A program made the position numbers and the translations under genes. DNA of 64,000 bases, taken from NCBI RefSeq assembly GCF_003364255.1, contig NZ_NXLR01000007.1:19454-83453 (forward strand), in the 5' to 3' direction. Below, piece by piece: positions 1 to 9,237 of this stretch; the first letter of the stretch is position 1; each line of letters starts with the position of its first letter. The notes under the pieces were generated by a model. The model worked only from the letters and a program-made list of their open reading frames with translations, searched no databases and was not told the origin of the DNA. The DNA comes from Helicobacter marmotae (GTDB lineage: Bacteria > Campylobacterota > Campylobacteria > Campylobacterales > Helicobacteraceae).

Positions 1-587
1 ACCCTATTGAAGTAATCAATGCCACAGAAGGTGGGGCAAGAATTGCTGGCACGAAAGAAATGCCCTTTAGCGAGGTAGTGAAGCTTATTGATAAAACACA
101 AGTAAAATCACCTATTACCCTCTCTTATCCCAGCAAAGCAATGTATGAAAAGAACTTCCTTAAAATCAAGCAAAAAGTCGATGAATGGATTGAATTTGGT
201 TTAAAAGACAAAGCGCTTGTTGAAGAAGTGTTTTTAGAAGTAGCCGCCCTTATAGAACGATTAGAGCTCTATAATCAAGAGGGACGACTAGAAGAGCTCC
301 AAAGCCAAGAACTCCAAGATTGCATAGATAGAATCCAAGAAGTCAAGCAACTCTTTGAACAAAGGCGATTCCGCGAATGCTTTATGGACGCGATACAATC
401 ATATATATTTCATCAAGAAATGGATATAGCACGCATACTTGTTAAACCAACACATAACCAAGAAGATAAGCTTATTAAGCAAACAGAATTAATCTATGCA
501 CATAAATACTGGCTCTTCTCGCTTGCTGGAGGTATGGATGTGGTCATTGAAGTGATTAAAGAGGCGTTAAAAACTTGGGATAGCTAA
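1..587 (+). CDS. Motility accessory factor (Maf/PseE-like), C-terminal part
   Basis: The reading frame is open from the first bases and ends at a TAA just before the convergent gene, so only about 194 C-terminal residues are visible. The first visible stretch (NATEGGARI followed by GTKEMPF) resembles the conserved C-terminal part of the catalytic region of Maf/DUF115 proteins. In Campylobacter and Helicobacter these are linked to transfer of pseudaminic-acid-type sugars onto flagellin. The rest is helical and charged, without membrane segments, as expected for a cytoplasmic Maf tail. The first ATG (base 60) is internal, not the start. Whether it acts as a glycosyltransferase or an assembly factor cannot be told from this fragment. 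Confidence 0.72.
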   Translation, partial: PIEVINATEGGARIAGTKEMPFSEVVKLIDKTQVKSPITLSYPSKAMYEKNFLKIKQKVDEWIEFGLKDKALVEEVFLEVAALIERLELYNQEGRLEELQSQELQDCIDRIQEVKQLFEQRRFRECFMDAIQSYIFHQEMDIARILVKPTHNQEDKLIKQTELIYAHKYWLFSLAGGMDVVIEVIKEALKTWDS

Positions 588-1175
588 CTATATGTTAAAG
601 TCATAAAAACTAAAAGCTAGCATAATACTTGAAGTATCAAAGTGTTTAGGTAAAGTGGGTTTGCTCTCATAATTAAAGCCATACATATAGCCTATACTCA
701 ACCCATAACCCTTAGTAATATCAATAAAAAGCTCTAATTTTGCGTGATAGCCATAGATATTGTATTGCTCACTAAGAGATGTAGCAAGATTACTCACGCC
801 AAAACCACCACCAATGAGAGTTAGCAGACGCCCGCCAAAGAGCCTAAACCCGCCTTGAGCACCTAAAGCAAAGCTAAAAAGCCCATTTTTATGCTCTCTC
901 CCTGCTGTGCCATCAATATAGAGACTTAAAAGATATTTTTCTTTAAATACCACACCTCTTTTTAAGCCAAAAAGCACTCCCCCGCGCTTGCTTTGATACT
1001 CTCCTGCATTATTAAGCCCCGTATTTTCTGAAGCAATCTGGCTATAAACGCCACCTATAGAGAAAGCCCCGAAAGTATGTTTAGAAGCAACATCAATAGC
1101 ATATAAAGAAGTAGAAAATGAGAGTGCAAACATACACAAAATAGCAGTGCGCAATAAAGGCATTAAATCTCTCAC
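588..1175 (-). CDS. Small outer-membrane beta-barrel protein, unknown function
   Basis: About 195 residues with an N-terminal signal peptide (hydrophobic run AILCMFALSF ending near SLYA). The mature part alternates glycine-rich and aromatic strands and ends in FSFYDFNI, as small outer-membrane barrels do. It starts 1 base after the stop of the upstream helicase gene. Position 1175 is a GTG; an in-frame ATG four codons later (1163) would also keep the signal peptide, and neither has a strong ribosome site. Its stop directly abuts the stop of the convergent maf-like gene. No specific family is recognised, and an adhesin or pore role would be a guess. Confidence 0.7.
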   Translation of the reverse strand: MRDLMPLLRTAILCMFALSFSTSLYAIDVASKHTFGAFSIGGVYSQIASENTGLNNAGEYQSKRGGVLFGLKRGVVFKEKYLLSLYIDGTAGREHKNGLFSFALGAQGGFRLFGGRLLTLIGGGFGVSNLATSLSEQYNIYGYHAKLELFIDITKGYGLSIGYMYGFNYESKPTLPKHFDTSSIMLAFSFYDFNI

Positions 1176-1176
1176 T

Positions 1177-2727
1177 TTACCCCCAAATGCTCCCCATATA
1201 GGATTCGCTCCTATCTATATCATCATATTTTTTCTTACCTCTTGTCTTGCTAGTTTTATTTTTACCATCTTTGTTTTTTGTATTGGAGTTATATTTTTTA
1301 TTTTTTTTGAGTGCAGATTCTTCATTTTGAGATTCTAGCTGGGCGATTTGCTCCTTTGTAAAGCCAATTTGAGCATTCGCATTTTTCTCTAAATGAATTG
1401 AAATCAGCTTTAAGCAGAGCTGTGTAGTATCTATCTTATCTTTTAGCTTTTCATAAATCATAATAGACTTATCACTGACCTTTGTACGTGCAATTTCTTG
1501 TGAGAGGGTATCATCGCTATATTCTTGGACTATTTCGCATAAAGTGAGTTTAGCCTTTGTCATCTGTTTAATCTTGCTTAGCTCTTTATATTCAAGTGGT
1601 GTAGCTAATGTAATAGCCACTCCCTTTTTGCCTGCTCTCCCGGTGCGACCAATGCGATGTACATAGCTCTCTGGATTAAGCGGTATATGATAATTAAACA
1701 CATGGCTTACATCGCTAATATCTAGCCCCCGTGAAGCGACATCGGTAGCTACAAGCAGCTCGATTTTATTTTCCTTAAAAGCCTTCACACTCTCGCGTCT
1801 CTCCCATTGCTCCATATCTCCATGCAATGCCATAGCCTTAAAACCGCGTTGAGTGAGCCTTGTAGCGAGGGCTTGGGCTTCCTTTTTCATACGTGTAAAG
1901 ATAATGCTTTTTGTGGGATTTTGTGTTTCTATAAGGCGCACAATCGCATCATCTCTCTCACCCTCATTGATAATATAATATTGCTGCTCTATGTCTTGGT
2001 TTGTTACATCTGCGGGGGTAATCTTCACAAATGCGGGGTTATTGAGAATCTTCATCGCTAAGGCTTGAATGGGCTTTGGCATAGTCGCTGAAAAAAGCAA
2101 AGTTTGATGAGAATTAGGCAGGAATTTAAAAATCTCTTCAATATCATCTAAAAACCCCATATCTAGCATTTCATCACTTTCATCAAGGACTACGATTTTA
2201 GGGAGGAAATTAGCTATGCGCTCATTTTGCAAATGATCAAGCAATCTCCCGGGGGTTGCTATCATCACTTTAGGCTTTTTCTCAAGTAAATCACATTGAC
2301 GTTTGATACTTTGCCCACCATACATACAAATGGTTTTAATCCTGCCAAAACGTCCAAGTTTGAGAATCTCCTCGCTAATTTGCATAGCAAGCTCTCGCGT
2401 AGGTGTGATAATAAGCGCCTCTATCTCTTTATTACGACTAAGGGCATTGAGAATCGGTATAGCAAATGCCGCCGTTTTACCCGTACCTGTCTGAGCTTGG
2501 GCGATCAAATCCCGCCCTTTCAAAATAATAGGAATACTTTGGCTTTGCACAGGGGATGGCGTGCTAAAGCCCGCTTCTTTAATGCCCTTAAGCACGAAAT
2601 CTTTTAACCCAAAATCTTGGAATCCTCTCCCTGCTCTCTCATCATTTTCTTTCTCTTTCTTTGTATGCTTTGATATGTATTCTTCAAGTGCATTATTTGT
2701 GCTTTCTGTCGTATCTGTCTTATTCAT
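1177..2727 (-). CDS. ATP-dependent RNA helicase, DEAD-box family
   Basis: A 516-residue helicase with the motifs in order: Q motif (Gln near residue 61), Walker A AQTGTGKT (78-85), PTRELA (109-114), TPGR (158-161), motif II DESD (182-185), SAT (213-215), then ATDVASRGLDI and HRIGRTGRAG in the second RecA domain. The C-terminal tail is lysine/asparagine-rich and probably binds RNA. Such proteins unwind short RNA duplexes in ribosome assembly or mRNA decay. Motif II reads DESD rather than DEAD; both acidic catalytic residues are kept, so activity is expected. The ATG at 2727 follows an AAAGG-like site. It is closest in type to RhlE/CsdA-like helicases, but which paralogue is not resolved. Confidence 0.92.
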   Translation of the reverse strand: MNKTDTTESTNNALEEYISKHTKKEKENDERAGRGFQDFGLKDFVLKGIKEAGFSTPSPVQSQSIPIILKGRDLIAQAQTGTGKTAAFAIPILNALSRNKEIEALIITPTRELAMQISEEILKLGRFGRIKTICMYGGQSIKRQCDLLEKKPKVMIATPGRLLDHLQNERIANFLPKIVVLDESDEMLDMGFLDDIEEIFKFLPNSHQTLLFSATMPKPIQALAMKILNNPAFVKITPADVTNQDIEQQYYIINEGERDDAIVRLIETQNPTKSIIFTRMKKEAQALATRLTQRGFKAMALHGDMEQWERRESVKAFKENKIELLVATDVASRGLDISDVSHVFNYHIPLNPESYVHRIGRTGRAGKKGVAITLATPLEYKELSKIKQMTKAKLTLCEIVQEYSDDTLSQEIARTKVSDKSIMIYEKLKDKIDTTQLCLKLISIHLEKNANAQIGFTKEQIAQLESQNEESALKKNKKYNSNTKNKDGKNKTSKTRGKKKYDDIDRSESYMGSIWG

Positions 2728-2886
2728 AGAAGCTTACCTTTGTGATGTATTTGTGTGTGTTATGCTAGAGTGAGATTATATAATAAAATTAGACTTTATG
2801 GGTGTAATTTACAAAATTATTGTCCCTCTTAGATATAATCCCCATATTCCCATAAACCCAAGTTTAAGCATAAGTAAAGGATAGCA

Positions 2887-3627
2887 GTGAATCTTGATAG
2901 CACACTTTTAAGTCTGTATCACTCCATGCCTTTTGGGGCAAGCTTCCTTGCTGGGATTCTGACTTTTTTAAGCCCTTGCCTCCTCCCGCTTATCCCTCCT
3001 TATGTTTCTTATATTTCTGGTGTAAGCATATATGAGCTAGAGCATAATGGCACAAAACATAGGGGGAAGATTGTGCTTACTTCTTTCCTTTTTGTCATTG
3101 GATTTGCTTTTGTTTTTATCACTCTTGGCATTTTTGCGGGCTCTATGTTGGGCTCTTTACTTGCCTCTGCTTGGTTACGTTATATCGCAGGGGGTGTGAT
3201 TATCCTCTTTGGCATTCACTTTCTCTTTCCGTTTAAATTTAGCTTTTTATATAGATATTGGAATCTTAACAATCTCCTTAGTAATCTCAAATTTAGGGAG
3301 GGAGCACATACAAGCCTTAGCTTACTCTCTCCCTTTGTGCTAGGGGTAGGCTTTAGTATTGGCTGGAGCCCATGTGTGGGTCCAATCCTTGCTTCAATCC
3401 TCACCCTCTCTGCCTCTCAAGCAAATATAGCATTCTACCTTATGCTAAGCTATTGTGCGGGGTTGGGCTTGTGCTTTATGCTCGTTGGTATTTTTATTGA
3501 TACAAGCCTATATTTTCTTAAAAAACTCACCGCATTTTTACGCTTTGTGGAAGTCATCTCTGGCGTGCTCCTTATGCTTATTGGCGTGCTTATTATTATG
3601 CAAAAAACAGACTTTTTACTTTTATAA
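2887..3627 (+). CDS. ccdA: Cytochrome c biogenesis protein CcdA (DsbD-like membrane domain)
   Basis: A 246-residue protein with about six membrane segments. Two Pro-Cys motifs, SPCLLPLIPPYVS near the N terminus and WSPCVGPILAS near the middle, supply the redox-active cysteine pair of the CcdA/DsbD family. It carries electrons from cytoplasmic thioredoxin across the inner membrane to keep apocytochrome c cysteines reduced. The start is GTG, chosen because AAGGA lies 5 bases before it; the next ATG would cut into the first helix region. It opens a tight plus-strand gene run and sits before a dihydroorotase-like gene, the order recalled from H. pylori. Confidence 0.88.
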   Translation: MNLDSTLLSLYHSMPFGASFLAGILTFLSPCLLPLIPPYVSYISGVSIYELEHNGTKHRGKIVLTSFLFVIGFAFVFITLGIFAGSMLGSLLASAWLRYIAGGVIILFGIHFLFPFKFSFLYRYWNLNNLLSNLKFREGAHTSLSLLSPFVLGVGFSIGWSPCVGPILASILTLSASQANIAFYLMLSYCAGLGLCFMLVGIFIDTSLYFLKKLTAFLRFVEVISGVLLMLIGVLIIMQKTDFLLL

Positions 3628-3645
3628 TGCTGCTAAAGGACTACT

Positions 3646-4875
3646 ATGCTTTTTAAAAATGCGACACTCTGTGATTATCAAGGGATAAGAGAGGGCGACT
3701 TGCGCGCTGAAAATGGCGTTATCACGCAAATAGGCTCACTTTCTGCCAAAAATAATGAAGAAGTCATTGATTTACAAAATAAACTCCTCCTCCCGGCTAT
3801 GATTGATTTAAATGTATCACCTAAAAGCCTCTCCCTTTGTGTAAAAAACCTCCTCTCACTTGCGCAAAAAGCCCTAAAAGGCGGTATAGGAAGTATGCTC
3901 CTTTACCCACACACTACCCCCGCCTGTAATGAAAGCGGCACTATTGAGCTTATTAAAAGCCTCAATGCACAATCCCCTATCCACCTCCTGCCCGCTATTA
4001 GCCCCATTAATGCAGAGCATAAGCTTATTGATGTAAGCACCTTGCACAGCAGTGGCGGGCGGGCAATCTTTGCACGAAGTGATATGAATGCCCATACGCT
4101 AATAAGCATTGCCCAATATGCGCAAATGCTAGATATTCCCCTTATATGCTTCTGTCAAGATAAAACTTTGAGTGAGGGGGTTATGAATGAGGGGCTTTTA
4201 AGCGCTTCTCTTGGCTTACCCTCAATCCCTGCATATAGTCAAACCAAAGAAGTAGCCAAAATCGCTGAAATGCTTAAAGACTTCCCCATTAAGCTTATTT
4301 TTGACACACTTACATATCCTCGTAGCCTAGAGATACTTCATCACTTTAAGGATTCTTACCCCATGCAAGCGGCATTTTTCGCTCAAAGCTCCATTCACCA
4401 CCTTATCCTTAATGAAAGCCTATGTGAGGGCTATAACACCGCTGCTAAAATTAACCCCCCACTTGTAGATGAAACACAGAGGGCACAAATGCTAAAAGAT
4501 TTAGAGCATAATAAAATACAGCTTCTTACAAGCCTCCAATGTGCGGACTTTAAGTCAAAAAAGGACCAAGTGTTTGAGTTAGCAAGCTTTGGCATAGACG
4601 CACTTGAAGTGTATTTCTCACTCCTTTATACGTATCTCTATAAAGAGCACAATATCCCCTTAGAGCTTATATCAAAGCTCACAAGCTATATGCCCGCACA
4701 GATTCTAAAACTCAATAAGGGTGCATTAAATGAGGGGAAAATCGCTGAGCTTATCATCGTAGATCCTAAGGCGCATTTTTACTTTAATGATAATTTCTCG
4801 CCCTATAATGGACATAAGCTCTATGCGAAAGTAGAAGCCCTACTTTCACATCAAACACTTCATTATTTGCCCTAA
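3646..4875 (+). CDS. Dihydroorotase-like amidohydrolase lacking the metal motif
   Basis: A 409-residue member of the cyclic amidohydrolase (dihydroorotase) superfamily, 18 bases after ccdA with an AAAGGA ribosome site. The N-terminal beta-sandwich strands and the DLQNKLLLPAMIDLNV turn match the family. The usual D-x-H-x-H metal motif is replaced by DLNVS, so the two first metal-binding histidines are absent, and the MPNTxP loop reads YPHTTPACN. It is therefore probably a non-catalytic dihydroorotase paralogue, like the structural PyrC' (PyrX) subunits that pair with aspartate carbamoyltransferase in some bacteria. The pairing is inference; no pyrB or active pyrC lies in the window. Confidence 0.75.
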   Translation: MLFKNATLCDYQGIREGDLRAENGVITQIGSLSAKNNEEVIDLQNKLLLPAMIDLNVSPKSLSLCVKNLLSLAQKALKGGIGSMLLYPHTTPACNESGTIELIKSLNAQSPIHLLPAISPINAEHKLIDVSTLHSSGGRAIFARSDMNAHTLISIAQYAQMLDIPLICFCQDKTLSEGVMNEGLLSASLGLPSIPAYSQTKEVAKIAEMLKDFPIKLIFDTLTYPRSLEILHHFKDSYPMQAAFFAQSSIHHLILNESLCEGYNTAAKINPPLVDETQRAQMLKDLEHNKIQLLTSLQCADFKSKKDQVFELASFGIDALEVYFSLLYTYLYKEHNIPLELISKLTSYMPAQILKLNKGALNEGKIAELIIVDPKAHFYFNDNFSPYNGHKLYAKVEALLSHQTLHYLP

Positions 4876-4907
4876 TTCACCCTAAACTTGCCATCAAAGG
4901 AGGATTT

Positions 4908-5723
4908 ATGCAAGATATGCAAACACATTTCTTAGGCTATATGCCCCAACTTGAACAGCTTGGTATCGCCCTTACAAAAGCTTTTCTTATCCTTGTGCTA
5001 GGCTATTATGTATCACGTTTCATACGCACGAAAGTCTCTAAAGCCATTGCAAAAAGAGATGAAATATTAGGACGTTTTATCTCTCAAGTGATTTTTATCC
5101 TCTCTCTTGTGGTGATGATTATTGCCGCGCTTGGTACTATTGGCGTGCAGACAAATTCCATTATCGCCGTGCTAGGCACAGCAGGCGTGGCTATCGCACT
5201 AGGACTTAAAGATTCCCTCTCATCTGTGGCAAGTGGGATTATACTTATTATCCTCCGCCCATTTAAAAGGGGAGATTTGATAGAAATTAGCGGTATGACA
5301 GGCAATGTGGAGGCTATTAATCTTTTCACAACAGAATTGCGCTTAACCGATGGCAAGTTTGCCATTATCCCTAATAGCAATATCGCTAAAGCAAATATCA
5401 TTAACACGACCTTTAATGACCAAAGGCGCATAGAGCTACTTATTGGAGTGGGCTATCAAAGTGATGTAGAATCTGTTAAAAAAATTATCGCTGATATATT
5501 GCAAAGCACCCCCGAAGTGGATTTGGGGCAGTCTCATTTTATTGGCTTAACTGAATTTGGCGCAAGCTCGCTAAATTTCACACTGCGTTTTTGGGTAAAA
5601 CTTGAATATGGCATTATCAACACACAAAGCAAAGTCTTAGAATCTATCAAGGCAGCTTTAGATGAAAATGGCATTGAGATTCCATACAATAAGCTTGATA
5701 TTAATATCACAAAGGCAAGTTAA
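4908..5723 (+). CDS. Small-conductance mechanosensitive channel, MscS family
   Basis: A 271-residue inner-membrane protein. Three N-terminal membrane segments are followed by the glycine/alanine-rich pore helix (AVLGTAGVAIALGLKDSLSS, about residues 85-104), then the beta domain (PFKRGDLIEISGMTGNVEAI) and the C-terminal cytosolic domain of MscS channels. It opens under membrane tension to release solutes on osmotic downshock. The length is close to the E. coli MscS length. An AAAGGAGGA ribosome site lies 5 bases before the ATG. Its TAA overlaps the next gene's ATG, so the two are probably translated together. Confidence 0.9.
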   Translation: MQDMQTHFLGYMPQLEQLGIALTKAFLILVLGYYVSRFIRTKVSKAIAKRDEILGRFISQVIFILSLVVMIIAALGTIGVQTNSIIAVLGTAGVAIALGLKDSLSSVASGIILIILRPFKRGDLIEISGMTGNVEAINLFTTELRLTDGKFAIIPNSNIAKANIINTTFNDQRRIELLIGVGYQSDVESVKKIIADILQSTPEVDLGQSHFIGLTEFGASSLNFTLRFWVKLEYGIINTQSKVLESIKAALDENGIEIPYNKLDINITKAS

Positions 5724-6982
5724 TGCTGCAAATCTTTGGTGCGGGGCTAGTTTTTAAGTGTGATGAAAATTTTAGCATTATCCATAATGGTGCTATTGCC
5801 TTTGAAGAGGGGCAAGATAGTATCATTAAGGTAGGAGATTATAAGGAGCTTTGCGCACTCTATCCGCACGCTCAAAGGACTTTCCTCCCCAATGGAGTAC
5901 TGCTCCCCGCACTCATTAATGCACACATACATTTTGAATTCGGTGCGCATTTTGCAGAATTTAGCTATGGCGATTTTGGCGTATGGCTTGATAGCCTTAT
6001 GCAAAAAAGAGATGCGCTTTTAGGAGATGGTATAGAATCTATAATCACCCAAGGTATCAAAGAGCAAGTAGAGGCAGGAGTAGGCAGTGTAGGGGCTATA
6101 AGCAGCTATGGGAATGATATGCTCCCCCTTGCCAAAAGCCCTTTAAGAGTAGTGTATTTCAATGAAGCCATAGGCAGTAATCCAAGTGCCATTGACTTTC
6201 TTTATAAAAATCTCATCTCTCGCCTAGAAGAATCAAAGACTCTTGCCTCAAGTCGCTTTATACCCGCACTTGCCTTGCATTCACCCTACTCCCTTCACCC
6301 CATTATGGCACAAAAGCTTATCACTATAGCCACACAAGAGAATTACCCTTTAAGTGCGCATTTTTTAGAATCTTCCCATGAGAGAGAGTGGCTTACGCAA
6401 AGTAGTGGCTACTTTAAGGGCTTTTTCCAAAGGCTTGCCGGCTTAGAAAGTCTAAAAAGCTTCTATACACCACAAAGCTTTTTAGAAATGCTCTCCCCCA
6501 TTAAACATCTCTCACTCACACACTGCCTTTATATCACAGAAGAAGAAGCAAGGCTTATAGACAAATTAGGAGGAGCTATCATTACCTGCCCTAGAAGTAA
6601 TCGCCTCTTAAATAACCGCTTTTTTCCCCATAAGCTCATTAGGCATACAGATATTCCCTTAGCCATTGGTACAGATGGAAAAAGCTCAAATAATAATGTC
6701 AATCTCCTAGATGAGCTAAGAGCGAGCCTTTATGCCTACCCTAATGAAGATATGAACAAACTTGCTTGCAGGCTGATTTTAAGCGCTACACTCTATGGAG
6801 CGAAGGCTTTAGGGCTAAATAATGGCACATTACAGGAGGGTAAAAGTGTGGATTTTGCACTTTTTGACTTTATAAAGCCACTTGTTAGCCAAGGTGAAGC
6901 TCTCTCCCGCTCTGCACTGCACTTTATCCTACACTCTCAAAAGCCCTCGCGTCTCTATATCAACACAAAGGCTGTCTTATGA
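5723..6982 (+). CDS. mqnX: Aminofutalosine deaminase (futalosine menaquinone pathway)
   Basis: A 419-residue metal-dependent amidohydrolase of the ATZ/TRZ (chlorohydrolase) type. Metal ligands are visible: HAHIHFEFG (His68 and His70), SAHFLESSHEREW, an active-site HCLYI, and GTDGKSSNNNVNLLDE carrying the metal-binding Asp. In epsilonproteobacteria this family includes the enzyme that deaminates 6-amino-6-deoxyfutalosine, a step in making menaquinone. It overlaps the stop of mscS by one base and the next gene by four (ATGA). A related purine-nucleoside or adenosylhomocysteine deaminase is the main alternative; the organism type makes the menaquinone role more likely. menG of the same pathway end lies at 53 kb. 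Confidence 0.8.
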   Translation: MLQIFGAGLVFKCDENFSIIHNGAIAFEEGQDSIIKVGDYKELCALYPHAQRTFLPNGVLLPALINAHIHFEFGAHFAEFSYGDFGVWLDSLMQKRDALLGDGIESIITQGIKEQVEAGVGSVGAISSYGNDMLPLAKSPLRVVYFNEAIGSNPSAIDFLYKNLISRLEESKTLASSRFIPALALHSPYSLHPIMAQKLITIATQENYPLSAHFLESSHEREWLTQSSGYFKGFFQRLAGLESLKSFYTPQSFLEMLSPIKHLSLTHCLYITEEEARLIDKLGGAIITCPRSNRLLNNRFFPHKLIRHTDIPLAIGTDGKSSNNNVNLLDELRASLYAYPNEDMNKLACRLILSATLYGAKALGLNNGTLQEGKSVDFALFDFIKPLVSQGEALSRSALHFILHSQKPSRLYINTKAVL

Positions 6983-7458
6983 ATACCCCAAAGAGTATAT
7001 TGTTTGTGTGCTTAGGGAATATATGCCGCTCGCCATTGGCTGAAGGTATCGCACGCGATATTGCCACAAAGCATAATCTCAATCTCAAGGTAGATTCCGC
7101 AGGGACAAGCGGCTGGCATATTGATGAAGCACCATGTGCGGGCTCACGCAATATAGCTAAAAAGCATGGCATTAATATAGATATACTCAAAGGCAGACGC
7201 ATTAATGTATATGCTGATTGTGGCTTTGATCTCATAATAGCCCTTGATAGACATAATTATGCAGACCTGCTTTCACTTGGCTTTGAGAAAAAGAAGCTAA
7301 AAAAGCTTGGTGAGTTTGGGCTAAAGGGCGCAGATATTCCCGACCCGTATAAATATAAAGATGAAGAAGGCTTTGAACAAATCTATCAAATGATACACCT
7401 TTGCGTGCATAATCTACTCTCTATACACTATCCCGTGATAGAATCCCCGCATTCTTAG
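6979..7458 (+). CDS. Low-molecular-weight protein tyrosine phosphatase
   Basis: A 159-residue cytoplasmic phosphatase. The P-loop is C11-LGNIC-R17-S (CX5R) at the N terminus, and the general-acid aspartate is in DPYKYKDEEGF (Asp122). This is the complete catalytic set of the LMW-PTP family. It removes phosphate from phosphotyrosine in proteins such as bacterial tyrosine kinases; arsenate reductases share the fold, but the DPY motif favours phosphatase. It overlaps the upstream deaminase by 4 bases. No tyrosine kinase partner lies in the window, so its substrate is unknown. Confidence 0.88.
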   Translation: MNTPKSILFVCLGNICRSPLAEGIARDIATKHNLNLKVDSAGTSGWHIDEAPCAGSRNIAKKHGINIDILKGRRINVYADCGFDLIIALDRHNYADLLSLGFEKKKLKKLGEFGLKGADIPDPYKYKDEEGFEQIYQMIHLCVHNLLSIHYPVIESPHS

Positions 7459-7504
7459 CTCCCCAAAAATATAGGAGATAAATATAAAAATGATAGGAGA
7501 AAAA

Positions 7505-7879
7505 ATGATAACCCTCTATGGCATTAAAACTTGTGGCAGTGTGAAAAAGGCTATCACACTTTTAGATAAACACAGCATTCCCTTTGATTTCATTGACCTA
7601 AAAACCCACTCCCTGCAAGATTCCCTAATACAATCTTGGATAAAGCAAAAGGGTATTGCTATCGTGTTAAATAACAAGGGCACTACATATAAAAAGCTTA
7701 AAAAAGAGGGCATAATCACAGATGAGCAAACTGACATAAAAGCACAAATATCCCTCCTTAAGCAATACCCACTCCTCCTTAAACGTCCTATCATCACCGC
7801 CCCAAATACCCTAATCATTGGCTATGATGAATCGGGCATACTTGAGCTTATACAAACATATCAAAACCAAAGATTCTAA
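7505..7879 (+). CDS. ArsC/Spx-family thioredoxin-fold protein
   Basis: About 124 residues with the ArsC/Spx layout: N-terminal MITLYGIKTCGSVKKA with the redox cysteine, the middle NNKGTTYKKLKKEG, and RPIITAPNTLIIGYDE with the Arg-Pro-x-x turn near the C terminus. The CGSV motif keeps one cysteine of the Spx CxxC. The ATG at 7505 is preferred over the in-frame ATG at 7490 because AGGAG lies 5-6 bases before it, while that site would fall inside the longer ORF. It may be a glutaredoxin-linked reductase or a YffB-like protein of unknown role. Neither arsenic genes nor an RNA polymerase partner motif are visible, so arsenate reduction is not claimed. Confidence 0.75.
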   Translation: MITLYGIKTCGSVKKAITLLDKHSIPFDFIDLKTHSLQDSLIQSWIKQKGIAIVLNNKGTTYKKLKKEGIITDEQTDIKAQISLLKQYPLLLKRPIITAPNTLIIGYDESGILELIQTYQNQRF

Positions 7880-7887
7880 GAGGCATA

Positions 7888-9237
7888 ATGAAAGCTTTTC
7901 ACTTTATTGCTATATGTGCTTTGCTGATTATCTTCAATGCTTGTGCGCCTAAGGTCATTCCTAGCACACAAGTAAAAGACTTAGTGCAATTACCTCAAGA
8001 TGCGCTTTTTTACCTCGAAGATTCTATGCTGGAGGATAAGGCAGATGAGCCAGAAAGTAAAAAGGCTCTGCAAAAACTCAAAAACGACTATTTGCAGAAG
8101 TATTACTCCCCATGGCAGGAAAAGCCAAACCCCAATGTCAATGAAGTATTTTGGATTAAGCCCTCTTTGATTAAAGCCCCCGGATTCGGAGAGCATTTGC
8201 AAAAAAATCCGCTCTCTTACACAGAAGAGATTTTAGAATCTATGCAGATTGAATCTTATCCCAAGCTTAACGCAAAGGCGATTATTACCACAACCACTCA
8301 TGTCCGTGCTGTGCCCACTCTAAAGCCTATGTTTAACAAAGCAAATGGCTATCCATTTGATAGATGGCAAAACTCGCTTATTTTTGCCAATACACCAGTG
8401 TTAATCACTCATATAAGCCAAGATAAGGCATGGGTGCATATACAATCTAGCTTTGTATATGGCTGGATACAAAGTGCGCATGTAGGTATTATCGAAGAGT
8501 CTCAAATAAAGGCATTGCAAGCCCTTAAAGACTATGCTACACCCATTAAAGATAATATCCCCCTCTATGATGCTCAAAATGACTTTGTAATGTATGCCCG
8601 CATTGGGCAGCTTTTCCCCATTAAGCATAAAGATGGCACAAAGCTTACACTTATCCACTATAGTCGCCTCCCTAATGGCAAGCTAAAGCAAGAGCTGATA
8701 TACGCCCCAAAAGAGATGTTTGCTCCCTTTCCGCTTAAGTTAAATCCCCAAAATATCGCCCATAGCATTAATGCGATGATAGGGCAACGATATGGCTGGG
8801 GTGGCTTACTTGAAAATCGCGATTGCTCAGCCTTTATACGCGATATTTTCACCCAATATGCCCTGCACCTCCCTCGTAACTCAAAAGCACAAGTGCAATA
8901 TGGGCAAAATAGTATCGATTTAAGCAAATTTAATCGCAAGCAAAAAGAAGCATTTATCATCGCTAATGCCACACCTTATCAAAGCATACTATGGCAGAAT
9001 GGGCATATTATGCTCTATCTTGGGCACTTTCAAGGCAGAGTGATAATCGCCCATAGTGCATGGAGTGTAACAAGCGGCAAATATTATGAAAATATGCTAG
9101 GTGGAGTAGTAATCACCTCTCTTTATGCAGGAGGAGAGCATAATGGAATCTTTGCCAAATCGCCATTATTGATTGATAAAATCCAAGCAATGTCTAACCT
9201 CTCAAATATCGCAAATAAAATAGTGGAAAGCAAATGA
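7888..9237 (+). CDS. NlpC/P60-family murein hydrolase lipoprotein with SH3 domains
   Basis: A 449-residue lipoprotein with a type II signal peptide whose lipobox ends at Cys19 (IFNAC). The middle part reads like bacterial SH3 domains (VRAVPTLKPMFNKANG; AWVHIQSSFVYGWI). The C-terminal NlpC/P60 domain carries the catalytic cysteine in YGWGG...NRDCSAF (about Cys313) and the histidine in GHIMLYLGH (about His373). Such enzymes cut the gamma-D-Glu to diamino-acid bond or related links in peptidoglycan stem peptides. It lies between the ArsC-like gene and znuA, overlapping znuA by 4 bases. The exact bond cut, and why it sits with zinc-transport genes, are not known from the sequence. Confidence 0.85.
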   Translation: MKAFHFIAICALLIIFNACAPKVIPSTQVKDLVQLPQDALFYLEDSMLEDKADEPESKKALQKLKNDYLQKYYSPWQEKPNPNVNEVFWIKPSLIKAPGFGEHLQKNPLSYTEEILESMQIESYPKLNAKAIITTTTHVRAVPTLKPMFNKANGYPFDRWQNSLIFANTPVLITHISQDKAWVHIQSSFVYGWIQSAHVGIIEESQIKALQALKDYATPIKDNIPLYDAQNDFVMYARIGQLFPIKHKDGTKLTLIHYSRLPNGKLKQELIYAPKEMFAPFPLKLNPQNIAHSINAMIGQRYGWGGLLENRDCSAFIRDIFTQYALHLPRNSKAQVQYGQNSIDLSKFNRKQKEAFIIANATPYQSILWQNGHIMLYLGHFQGRVIIAHSAWSVTSGKYYENMLGGVVITSLYAGGEHNGIFAKSPLLIDKIQAMSNLSNIANKIVESK

